From: Symbiodinium natans
Taxonomy: Eukaryota > Sar > Dinophyceae > Suessiales > Symbiodiniaceae
Length of the DNA: 55,000 nt
Assembly (NCBI GenBank): GCA_905221605.1
Contig: CAJNDS010002137.1
Span: forward strand, 17,501-72,500
Direction: 5' to 3'
Shown here: piece by piece, positions 40,933 through 48,519 of the stretch
How the letters are laid out: every line of letters begins with the position of its first letter
Numbering within the stretch: position 1 is the stretch's first letter
Position numbers and translations under genes: made by a program
Notes under the pieces: generated by a model
What the model saw: the letters and a program-made list of their open reading frames with translations, nothing else
What the model was told of the DNA's origin: nothing
The model's database searches: none

Positions 40933-41652
40933 GATAAGTCATAAAAATGCACCGAACCTGCCTGCCCGCGTGGCAAAGTGGGTGAAACAAGCTGTGCCAA
41001 GTTGCTGGCGCAGCAGGACCGACTTTCTCTACTCCCCTTAGAACCCTAATAAAAGATAATTTTTTTAAGATCTCTTGGGTTGTATGTTAACAAGAATAAA
41101 AAAACAATAATTCCCCAGGGGGATATAGGTTTGACGAAGCCACAAAACCCTGCAACACACCCCTTAGGCCCCTTACCGAGGTACGAAATTGTTGTTGTCC
41201 TATGTTTTTTTTTTTTTGGGGGGGGGCTTGGAAGGCCAAAGCTCCTATAAATGCTACACCCATTCCCTAAACCCTAAGCCCTATACCCTAAACCTCAAAT
41301 CCTATCCTAGCATCCAAAAAGTTTCTACAGGCCGGCCGCTTCACACGGGCCGGCCCTTGCTCGACCTGGTTGCTTTCACATGCGAGGGCATAGAGGACTT
41401 GCAGGTTTGTATAGGGTTTATAGTGTGTAGGATTTATAGGGTTTATAGGGCTGCGGGATGTTGAGGGTGGAGTGGAATGAACCCGAAACCCTGAACCCTA
41501 GGAGCATCCGGGTTTTGCCAGCTTCCGGGATCTCTTTTCGTTTTGCATAAGTGTACCTTAAGGGCATTGTGCAGGGTGCCAGGGGAGTCCTGGTGTTGTT
41601 CAGGGTTCAGAACCCCCAAAACCCCAAACCCGAAACACCAAACCCTAAACCC

Positions 41653-41762
41653 TTTTGAGCAACGGACTTTGAGACTGCCGGCAAACCCCAGACCCCAAAC
41701 CCCAAACCCCAAACCCCAAACCCCAAACCCTAAACCCTAAACCCTAAACCCTAAACCCTATG
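41653..41762 (-). repeat. CCCCAAA/CCCTAAA array with retro-tail-like insert
   Basis: Array at 41690-41762. At 41653-41682 (minus strand) AGTCCGTTGCTCAAAA precedes GGGTTTAGGG, the same type of junction as at the 3' ends of the larger retroelements. Confidence 0.8.
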
Positions 41763-41815
41763 ACCGAACCCCAAGCCTCTCACGGCAGCCCTTGCAATCC
41801 GAAGCCCCCGGGGCC

Positions 41816-41972
41816 CTACCTAGAGGTTCAGGATACTTACTAACCAATTAGAACTGTACTTATAACCCTACTTATAGTACCCCTAAAGGGCCTTATAGGG
41901 GTTATCCCAATTATAAGTAGGGTTATACGCCCAGTTATAAGTGATTAGTAAGTCCCATGAACCTTCAAGTAG
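41816..41972. mobile_element. MITE, near-identical to 16143-16297
   Basis: About 157 bp, TA at the edges; the interior is almost the same as the copy 25 kb away. Remnants of a second copy follow directly (41970-42060). Confidence 0.85.
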
Positions 41973-42199
41973 AGGTTCAGGATACTTATGACCCCATGAA
42001 AGCTGTACTTGTAAGCTCCCTAAGTCCACTAGGGAGGTCATACTGTAAGTAGACTTCTATTTTGGTGTGAGGGTTTTTAGGACTTAGGTTTTGTAGAGGA
42101 GAAAAAAAAGTACCCAGAGTATAGCACCAAGTGTCCAAGTCCCATGGCTTGTTCTTGGAGTCAGCACGCCTTCTCTATCTGGGGCTTATTGTCAACTGC

Positions 42200-42255
42200 C
42201 CCTAAACCCTCCCTAAACCCTAAACCCTAAACCCTAAACCCTAAACCCTAAACCC
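42200..42255 (-). repeat. CCCTAAA array at the LINE 3' junction
   Basis: On the element's sense strand the tail TGCAAAA runs directly into GGGTTTAGGG. Confidence 0.95.
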
Positions 42256-42317
42256 TTTTGCAACAGGCTTGCCACCTCGCCCGGAGTAAGTGCCACTCGA
42301 GTAAAGCAGCTTCACTG

Positions 42318-45300
42318 CTATCCAAGAGCAGCAGAACGCATTCGCCGATCGACGGCATCTGAGACTATGTTATACAAGACTACCTTTTCAAACTGTTCGT
42401 AAACACGACCATGAGCCGCATGAAGCTGGTGAAGCAAGATATCGCAGGCATCCTGTGACATGTACACGTCATACAGCAGCGCCGTAAACTCCATTTGCAT
42501 AAACCCCACCCAATTTACACAGAACTCCACAAAGCCTCCGAAGTCGCTGTACGATTGGACCCCGTGCTCAGCACTGATCCATGTCATGCAGTATGCACCA
42601 GAAGCATCAATGCACACGTGTGCTCCCACCCTCCAAGCAACCTCTAAGCGAAGAGCATCCTGCCACTTCTCTGGCACAGTGCAGTGGACCACAGGGTGCG
42701 ACTCAACAGCAGCGCTAGCCACTTTCCGACCCCAGGCATTCCAAACATCTTTGTCATGTGCCATGGCTTCCACAGTTTGCATTGTGGCATCGCTGTCGAT
42801 GTGTTGATTGTACTGTGCTAAACCCCATTTGAGAGCATGTTGCCACGGCCCGGGGCATGCCTGGCGGACAGTGAAAAGCGCCGTCCACGCTGCCCTGGTG
42901 ATGTGCCCAGGCTGAAATCGCAACACATGTCCCAGGTAGTTCCACCTTCTACGGAGCCATATACCAATCCAATCATAGTTTGGAAGCAACCCAAGCAAAA
43001 CTAGCACCAGGCGGCGGCGCACCCTGTTCAGGAATATCGCGGGGGCACGAGACAGGTCAGAGGGAATGTACAAGCCCAACAGCAGGAGCAGCATGGTCAC
43101 TTGCAAACATCGCACTGCATCAACATGGCGCTGCAAGGGCTCAAGCAGTGGGGAGTACCAGTACCAGGTGCCCCCCACGTACATGTTACACAATTTGAGG
43201 GTGTGTCTTGGGGAGGCCCAATGCCCCTTTCGAAGTGACTTGTTGAGGGCCTCATACGCCGCGTGACAAGAATGCCCCATTGCTGTTAAGAGCGACGTCG
43301 AGGTGTCTAGAGGACCTGTAGGCTGCATTGACATACCAACTTCAAAGTGTTGCAAGGTCTTTCGCAGATATGTGCAGGACTCACCCCACTGAAGATTGAC
43401 AAGGATTGACTCAGTGGAGAAAGCATGCTGACGTCCACTCTGTATCTGACTAGCATGAGTCATCACCCGGGTTTTGGTCAGGTTGAGCTGTAATCCTAAG
43501 CCCTGCAAGCAGTCTCGCAGCTCCATGGCCAGGCGATCAGCCTGCTGCCATGTCGAGAAGGTCAGCAGCAAATCATCAACAAACGCGATGGTAAAAGTCT
43601 GATGCATACACGGCTCCCCCCTGTCTCGCCATGTCTTATCGAGTTTGGATATTGCTGAGCCCAAGATAAACGCAAAAAGGAGAGCCGAATGGCTCCCTCC
43701 CTGCTGGATGCCCGAGGTCTGGCGAGTCTGCCACGTCTCATCCCGCCATCTAAAATTGAGCACAGGCGCCATGACCAGCTGCATGAGCTGAAGGGCTTCC
43801 CGCCCGCAGGCCGCATCAGATTCGTCAAGCAAAAATTTGGCGACCTGTTGCATATTGAGACTATCAAACGCCGAGCGGACGTCGCAGGACAGCCATATGC
43901 CGTACGACTTTTCTTTAGATTCTTTGGTGATGCGAGCCTGAGCACAAGCCAAGGCGTCACAGACCTGGGTCCCTTTGAGACCACCGAGCTGGACTTCTGG
44001 ATGTTTCCATCCCTGTTGCAAGCGTGCGACCAACAGCCACGCGAACACCTTGTGAATGGTCTCCAGTAGGTGTATAGGTCTGAAGTCCTTGCACTGTACG
44101 ACCGCTGAAGTTTTCGGCAGCAAAACCACATAGGACTCATGGATGTTGGGGGGCAGGTCCTGAGAACAAAAAAGCGCATTGAGGTGCGTAAGCAACAACT
44201 GTTGCCCCTTGGGGACCATCCACACAGCGAGAAGGAACTCATTGGAGATACCCGAGAGCCCACTTACCTTGCCAGTCTTTAACCTAGCAATGGCGGTGCT
44301 GAGCTCGTCATAGTGGAAGGGTCTGCTAGGGTTCGTGTTTGCACGCTTCTGCAGGGCCTCAATGCAGTTTTGCAGTGCATGTGGATCGTCTGGGGGCGGG
44401 GCAAGGAGGTCCTGAAAATGCTGCTGTAGAGCCTGAGCCGACCTCAGAACCCCATCATGAGCCCGGACAAAACCGTCGGAGTTCCCTTGCACAAGGTTGC
44501 GGTTCTTCAGGTATCGGATGGCAGTGGCATCACCAGAGCGCCCCTTCTCAATAAGGTCCTGCAACCATTTGGTCTTGGCCTGATGTCTAGCGGCTGTAAT
44601 CGTACGTGTCAGGCGGACCCTCTCAACGGGATCAGTGGAAACACGTTTGCGTTGACAAAGACCCTTGAGGTGTGCAGCATCTTTGTACTTTAGGGAGGTC
44701 ATAGGGGAAGATGTTTGTACTGCCATCCGCTGTAGGGACTCCCACTGAGCGTCAAGCGGCTTATTGTCGAAGGACTCGCAGTTAGAGACCACCGTAGCAA
44801 CCTTCTTGGCATCAACTGACCACCGCTTACACCCATTCCTCCGATAACGGCGCCTGCGACGCTTCACCACGGCAGCAGCTTCGGGCGTTTGCAAAACTAG
44901 CTCAGCAACGACACAGCAATGATCACTGCCGAGCGCCTGGTTGGAGTGTTCAATGACTCGCACTATTGAAGCTTGAGGGTGCGGGAAGACAACTCGATGA
45001 AAGCTATCATTGACTGAGATGTAGTCCAGCTCTGCCGAAGACTGGCTGCCAAATCTCGCGGGCCTCCCTGAACGAAAGATTGCGCCGGAACGAGTGTTTA
45101 CACAGGAGTCTAGAAGTAGAGCTCTCTCACTGCCTCTCACGCAATTGTAGTCACCAAGAACAATGACTGGAATACCATGATATCTCTGCGTCAGGTCCAC
45201 GAGCTCCCTTAGGGATTCCTCGAACTCATCTAACGAACTACTGCTGTGCGGGTAGTGACAAGAAGCAACGACCATCCGGCGACGGGTTTCTGCTGACACG

Positions 45301-45593
45301 AACTCCACACACATGTGCCTCTTTCCCCTCCATGCACCCACAACATGATCAACACAGTCACGGTGTAAGAGGATCATCTGGGCAAGGTGTGAGTCCATGG
45401 CAGCAGTGCCCATGACCATATAATCATGCACTTCCTGAGCTTTGTGCAACTCAAATTGTTTGAGGTCATCACCATAGTCTGCCACCTCCTTAAGAGCATG
45501 CAATTGTCCTACCTCTTGTAGGGCAACAAAGTCCAAGGCCTCACCCGACGAATCAAGCCAACTATCAAAGTGCGGCAGGGTTTTGCCTTGCAA
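42318..45593 (-). CDS. LINE ORF2: endonuclease/reverse transcriptase
   Basis: Numbering from a TTG at 45593. The endonuclease (exonuclease-endonuclease-phosphatase fold) occupies about residues 1-230: LQEVG (E27), GDYN (148-150), ELDYI (190), GSDH (223-225); the preceding WN motif lies just upstream of the TTG, so the true frame begins earlier. Reverse transcriptase about 430-720: LPKT.. and FRPIHLL, catalytic SCDVRSAFDSL (D571), GIQQGGSHSALLF in place of the usual GDPLSP type, FVDD (671-674), NLTKT. The roughly 370 C-terminal residues have no zinc knuckle or RNase H that I can see. The frame is open from the ORF1 stop (45669) with no ATG before residue 59, so separate initiation is unlikely. 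Stop TAG at 42318. Role: nicks target DNA and copies element RNA by target-primed reverse transcription. Confidence 0.95.
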   Translation of the reverse strand: MQGKTLPHFDSWLDSSGEALDFVALQEVGQLHALKEVADYGDDLKQFELHKAQEVHDYMVMGTAAMDSHLAQMILLHRDCVDHVVGAWRGKRHMCVEFVSAETRRRMVVASCHYPHSSSSLDEFEESLRELVDLTQRYHGIPVIVLGDYNCVRGSERALLLDSCVNTRSGAIFRSGRPARFGSQSSAELDYISVNDSFHRVVFPHPQASIVRVIEHSNQALGSDHCCVVAELVLQTPEAAAVVKRRRRRYRRNGCKRWSVDAKKVATVVSNCESFDNKPLDAQWESLQRMAVQTSSPMTSLKYKDAAHLKGLCQRKRVSTDPVERVRLTRTITAARHQAKTKWLQDLIEKGRSGDATAIRYLKNRNLVQGNSDGFVRAHDGVLRSAQALQQHFQDLLAPPPDDPHALQNCIEALQKRANTNPSRPFHYDELSTAIARLKTGKVSGLSGISNEFLLAVWMVPKGQQLLLTHLNALFCSQDLPPNIHESYVVLLPKTSAVVQCKDFRPIHLLETIHKVFAWLLVARLQQGWKHPEVQLGGLKGTQVCDALACAQARITKESKEKSYGIWLSCDVRSAFDSLNMQQVAKFLLDESDAACGREALQLMQLVMAPVLNFRWRDETWQTRQTSGIQQGGSHSALLFAFILGSAISKLDKTWRDRGEPCMHQTFTIAFVDDLLLTFSTWQQADRLAMELRDCLQGLGLQLNLTKTRVMTHASQIQSGRQHAFSTESILVNLQWGESCTYLRKTLQHFEVGMSMQPTGPLDTSTSLLTAMGHSCHAAYEALNKSLRKGHWASPRHTLKLCNMYVGGTWYWYSPLLEPLQRHVDAVRCLQVTMLLLLLGLYIPSDLSRAPAIFLNRVRRRLVLVLLGLLPNYDWIGIWLRRRWNYLGHVLRFQPGHITRAAWTALFTVRQACPGPWQHALKWGLAQYNQHIDSDATMQTVEAMAHDKDVWNAWGRKVASAAVESHPVVHCTVPEKWQDALRLEVAWRVGAHVCIDASGAYCMTWISAEHGVQSYSDFGGFVEFCVNWVGFMQMEFTALLYDVYMSQDACDILLHQLHAAHGRVYEQFEKVVLYNIVSDAVDRRMRSAALG

Positions 45594-45668
45594 ATTCCAT
45601 GAAGCACAGGTGACAACCTCAGGTTTTCGGCCTTGCAGCTGCGATTTCGCAATCTCGGGGGAAGGCGT

Positions 45669-46427
45669 TCAGCAAGCGTTGAGCCGGGTCACGACATCAT
45701 CCTCGGTGAGTTTGGTCTCACGCGCAAGAATGCTAACGTTCATGTAGAAAGTCCCCGTGGCCCCATACTCGTCCTCAAAGGTTCGGCTGACTATGTTGTG
45801 CATCTTGTCGGCCCTGAGCCTGTCGGGAAGGCAGGCTGCCACTCTGCAGGCATTCAGCCACAGAATCTGCCTGGTCCAATCCACATCCTCTCTGGGTATG
45901 TCATGTTGCGTCAGAGCCTGCAAGAAGCCCAGTACTCGGCGTGTAGTCCTGTTCCGCGCCCTCCTCTCCGCTGACTTGTTTGCCGACATCCAGCATTGAG
46001 CCGTGCCAGTTTGGAGCTTGTTCTCATAGAGCTGCTTGAGAGTGAAGAAGCGCTCTTTAGCGCTTTCCCACGGGAGTTCCTGTAGGTGCAGGTGCGCGGT
46101 TCGAGCCCGCTGTCCGCGGACCATGGTTTTGACAACCATCGCCTTATCTTGTGGGTTCCACTCCTCTAGAAACCGCCCCACCGCGCATTCGATTTCTCTG
46201 CGCGGAGTGTCCACGTGGAAAGCACCCACGACCACATGGTTGTAATTGATTTCGTCGGCTTGGCTCGTCGAAGCAGTTGGGCTGCCGGAAGGGGAACCGG
46301 CGGGCCCTTTGTATGCGCTCCATGGATCCGCAGGAGCAGCTGGTGGTACTGGAGGGGGAACTGCGCTGAAGTCCCGCCTACCTTGTCCTAGTCCATCAAG
46401 CTTTTTGGCCATTGCCTCCATCTGCAC
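45669..46427 (-). CDS. LINE ORF1, main part
   Basis: About 252 codons, unrecognised beyond its position as ORF1. N-terminal part is Pro/Ala/Ser-rich (FSAVPPPVPPAAPADPWSAY), followed by a mixed alpha/beta region (VVVGAFHVDTPRREIECAVG) that could be an RNA-binding fold. Its apparent start is only a GTG; reading upstream (DIDQLKVQMEAMAKKL) shows a coiled-coil-like segment that continues the preceding ORF after a one-base shift. Ends in TGA in the same frame as ORF2, 25 codons before ORF2's TTG. Confidence 0.75.
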   Translation of the reverse strand: MQMEAMAKKLDGLGQGRRDFSAVPPPVPPAAPADPWSAYKGPAGSPSGSPTASTSQADEINYNHVVVGAFHVDTPRREIECAVGRFLEEWNPQDKAMVVKTMVRGQRARTAHLHLQELPWESAKERFFTLKQLYENKLQTGTAQCWMSANKSAERRARNRTTRRVLGFLQALTQHDIPREDVDWTRQILWLNACRVAACLPDRLRADKMHNIVSRTFEDEYGATGTFYMNVSILARETKLTEDDVVTRLNAC

Positions 46428-46429
46428 CT

Positions 46430-46693
46430 TTAACTGATCAATGTCTGCTTTCGTTCATTCGTCTCACGATCGATGCGGTGGCCCAGAGTGGTCAAGTTGT
46501 CTCCTAGTATGGCTACTTGCCCTTGAATGGCCAGCTGAAAGTCCTGAACCCATGACGGTGGATCATCCCGGTGCCTTGCAACGTGTAGATCCCCAGCCTT
46601 TCTCTTAGTGGGGGATGACGAAGTGGACATCAATGCTAGCTGTTCCTCAGGCCTCCCACCATCACTCAAATCGGAATCTCCCTCGCCAGCCAT
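46430..46693 (-). CDS. LINE ORF1, N-terminal part (frameshifted from the rest)
   Basis: First ATG at 46693 (MAGEGDSDLSDGG). Acidic N-terminus, then a basic patch (TKRKAG) and a helix ending IDRETNERK, after which the frame is lost (QTLIS stop). The other frame picks up as KADIDQLKVQ at the same place, so a single-base change near 46448-46455 splits one ORF1 of about 340 residues. It could be a mutation, a sequencing error in AAAG, or programmed. Confidence 0.65.
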   Translation of the reverse strand: MAGEGDSDLSDGGRPEEQLALMSTSSSPTKRKAGDLHVARHRDDPPSWVQDFQLAIQGQVAILGDNLTTLGHRIDRETNERKQTLIS

Positions 46694-46712
46694 CAGCTCT
46701 ACTAACCTCAAC

Positions 46713-46748
46713 CTCAAGACCTGAGCCGAAAACCCTTGAGCCGTAGCC
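46713..46748 (-). promoter_or_regulatory. DinoSL relicts at the LINE 5' end
   Basis: Sense strand GGCTACGG-CTCAAG-GGTTTTCGGCTCAGG. Known: DinoSL is DCCGTAGCCATTTTGGCTCAAG, and repeated retroposition leaves 15-nt relicts CCATTTTGGCTCAAG. Here CTCAAG is the SL end, the next 15 nt match a relict at 10 positions in register, and GGCTACGG is the reverse complement of the SL start. Confidence 0.7.
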
Positions 46749-46795
46749 TAAACCCTAAACCCTAAACCCTAAACCCTAAACCCTAAACCCTTAAA
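46748..46795 (-). repeat. CCCTAAA array at the LINE 5' junction
   Basis: Same polarity as the array at the 3' junction. Confidence 0.95.
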
Positions 46796-46838
46796 AAACC
46801 CTAAGCCCATCCCTAACAACCTGAACCTACAACCCACA

Positions 46839-46886
46839 TTAAAAGGGCTCCCCCCGGCGCGCCTCTTGGTCAATCTCCCGGGCATC
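46839..46886 (-). CDS. Possible terminal exon, unrecognised
   Basis: GGGTGAG| acceptor, 48 nt in phase 0 ending in TAA, reads DAREIDQEARRGEPF. Short; low confidence. Confidence 0.35.
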   Translation of the reverse strand, partial: DAREIDQEARRGEPF

Positions 46887-46908
46887 CTCACCCCAACAGT
46901 TGGGTACT

Positions 46909-47143
46909 GTTTAGGGTTTAGGGTTTAGGGTTTAGGGTTTAGGGTTTAGGGTTTAGGGTTTAGGGTTTAGGGTTTAGGGTTTAGGGTTTAGGGTTTAGGG
47001 TTTAGGGTTTAGGGTTTAGGGTTTTTAGGGTTTAGGGTTTAGGGTTTAGGGTTTCAGGGTTTAGGGTTTAGGGTTTGGGGTTTAGGGTTTAGGGTTTAGG
47101 GTGTAGGGTGTAGGGTTTAGGGTTTAGGGTTTAGGGTTTAGGT
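46909..47143 (+). repeat. TTTAGGG array, about 235 bp
   Basis: About 33 units with a few inserts (TTTTTAGGG, TTTCAGGG). Confidence 0.97.
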
Positions 47144-47225
47144 AAGTCTGTGTAGGTGACGACCGGGTCCGACCGGGTGACCCTACTTCCAACCGGACTG
47201 GGAGTACTCCAAACGTTCACTGGGC

Positions 47226-47288
47226 GAAGTCCCCAAAGCAACTACTGTATGTGTCTGCTGCCTCGCCCCCAGATGGGTCGACGTAGAA
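47226..47288 (-). CDS. Exon-like island, unrecognised
   Basis: TTGGACAG| acceptor; reads FYVDPSGGEAADTYSSCFGD then a possible GC donor or a TGA. Confidence 0.45.
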
Positions 47289-47358
47289 CTGTCCAAGATG
47301 CCAGTCGTAGATGCTCGTAGGTTTAGGCTAGCTAGATTTTGCTAATTTTGCTTTCAGC

Positions 47359-47430
47359 GATGCGGGTGCGGGTGCGGGTGCGGGTGCGGGTGCTTTTTGC
47401 GGGTGCGGGTGCGGGTGCAAGTGCGGTGCG
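47359..47430 (+). repeat. GGGTGC hexamer array
   Basis: About nine GGGTGC units in two runs. Confidence 0.95.
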
Positions 47431-47489
47431 GGTCTCAAGGATACGGGGGTGTGGGGGTGCGGGCGTGCAAGCTAGCTAGCTAGCTAGTG

Positions 47490-47565
47490 TGTCTCTGCGT
47501 CTCTCTCTCTCTCTCTGTGTCTGTGTGTGTCTGTGTGGGTCTGTGTGTGTGTCTGTGTGTGTGTG

Positions 47566-47648
<83 letters not shown>

Positions 47649-47717
47649 TGTGTGTGGCTGTGTGTGGCTGTGTGTGGCTGTGTGTGGCTGTGTGTGGCTG
47701 TGTGTGGCTGTGTGTGG

Positions 47718-47755
<38 letters not shown>

Positions 47756-47971
47756 TTGTGTGTGGTGTGTGTGGTTGTGTGTGGTTGGTGTGGTTGTGTG
47801 TGGTTGTGTGTGGTTGTGTGTGTTGTGTGTGGTTGTGTGTGGCTGTGTGTGGCTGTGTGTGGCTGTGTGTGGCTGTGTGTGGCTGTGTGTGGCTGTGTGT
47901 GTGTGTGTGTGTGGCTGTGGGTGTGTGTGTGTGTGTGTGTGTGGGTATCTGTGTGTGTGGTGTGTGTGTGT

Positions 47972-48008
<37 letters not shown>

Positions 48009-48150
48009 GTGTGTGGGTGTGTGTGTGTGTGTGGCTGTGTGTGTGGGTGTGTGTGTGTGTGTGTGTGTGGCTGTGTGTGTGTGGCTGTGTGTGTGTGTGT
48101 GTGTGTGTCTGTGCGTGTGTGTGTGTGTGTGTGTGTTTGTGTGTGCGCGT
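47490..48150 (+). repeat. (TG)n with GGCTGTGTGT units
   Basis: About 660 bp of TG dinucleotides with embedded GGC/GGT-spaced sub-arrays. Long ORFs on both strands here are repeat artefacts. Confidence 0.98.
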
Positions 48151-48162
48151 GGCTCTTTGGCA

Positions 48163-48222
48163 AGGCTCAGGCCACGAAGAGACACTTGCCGTTGAATGTG
48201 ATAGAGGAAGAGGACGCTCTTC
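48163..48222 (+). CDS. Exon-like island on the plus strand, unrecognised
   Basis: Directly after the (TG)n tract the plus strand reads KAQATKRHLPLNVIEEEDAL. The minus strand is less convincing. Could be an opposite-strand gene. Confidence 0.35.
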
Positions 48223-48312
48223 CTAAACCCTAAGCCCTAAACCACCCTAAACCCTAAACCCTAAACCCTAAACCCTAAACCCTAAACCCTAAACCCTAAA
48301 CCCTAAACCCTG
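48223..48312 (-). repeat. CCCTAAA array
   Basis: Twelve units. Confidence 0.96.
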
Positions 48313-48313
48313 G

Positions 48314-48388
48314 TCAGAATTGCTTAAGAGCTTGCAGTCGAGAGATGTGAAGTCTGTTGCCGAATCCAGGCCACGGCTTCTTATGCAA
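48314..48388 (-). CDS. Possible terminal exon, unrecognised
   Basis: CCCTTCAG| acceptor, 75 nt in phase 0, reads LHKKPWPGFGNRLHISRLQA and ends in TGA immediately before the array. Confidence 0.45.
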   Translation of the reverse strand: MHKKPWPGFGNRLHISRLQALKQF

Positions 48389-48406
48389 CTGAAGGGCAAG
48401 CCATCA

Positions 48407-48516
48407 CCCAAAGAGCCCAATACCCCTTAACTAAGGAATATACCTTAAATCATGTTAAGGACCCTTAATATGATTTAGGGTATATTCCTTAATCAAGGGG
48501 TATTGGGCTCTTTGGG
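48407..48516. mobile_element. 110-bp foldback MITE, nearly perfect hairpin
   Basis: CCCAAAGAGCCCAATACCCC and its reverse complement form arms of about 50 bp that match at most positions. Uninterrupted relative of 17115-17256. Confidence 0.85.
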
Positions 48517-48519
48517 CAA

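Larger units (their letters stand above)
42256..46748 (-). mobile_element. Non-LTR retrotransposon (LINE), about 4.5 kb, inside telomere-like repeats
   Basis: Sense strand is minus. Layout: GGCTACGGCTCAAG 5' end with spliced-leader relicts, ORF1 in two frames, one TGA, ORF2 with endonuclease and reverse transcriptase, about 60 nt of 3' UTR, a four-A tail, then GGGTTTAGGG. CCCTAAA arrays (plus sense) flank both ends with the same polarity, as expected for insertion into a pre-existing repeat tract. Known parallels: TRAS/SART in silkworm and MoTeR in Magnaporthe insert in telomeric repeats. No target duplication can be seen because the target is itself repetitive. All key catalytic residues of ORF2 are present. 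Confidence 0.9.

Noticed and set aside
46713-46748. GGCTACGGCTCAAG shared by chance
   Set aside because: A 14-nt match alone could occur by chance in 55 kb, but both copies sit exactly at element ends beside arrays and both combine two parts of DinoSL, so chance was set aside.
47480-48233. ORFs of about 220-250 residues in the (TG)n tract
   Set aside because: Pure dinucleotide repeat; Cys-Val and Thr-His strings on both strands.
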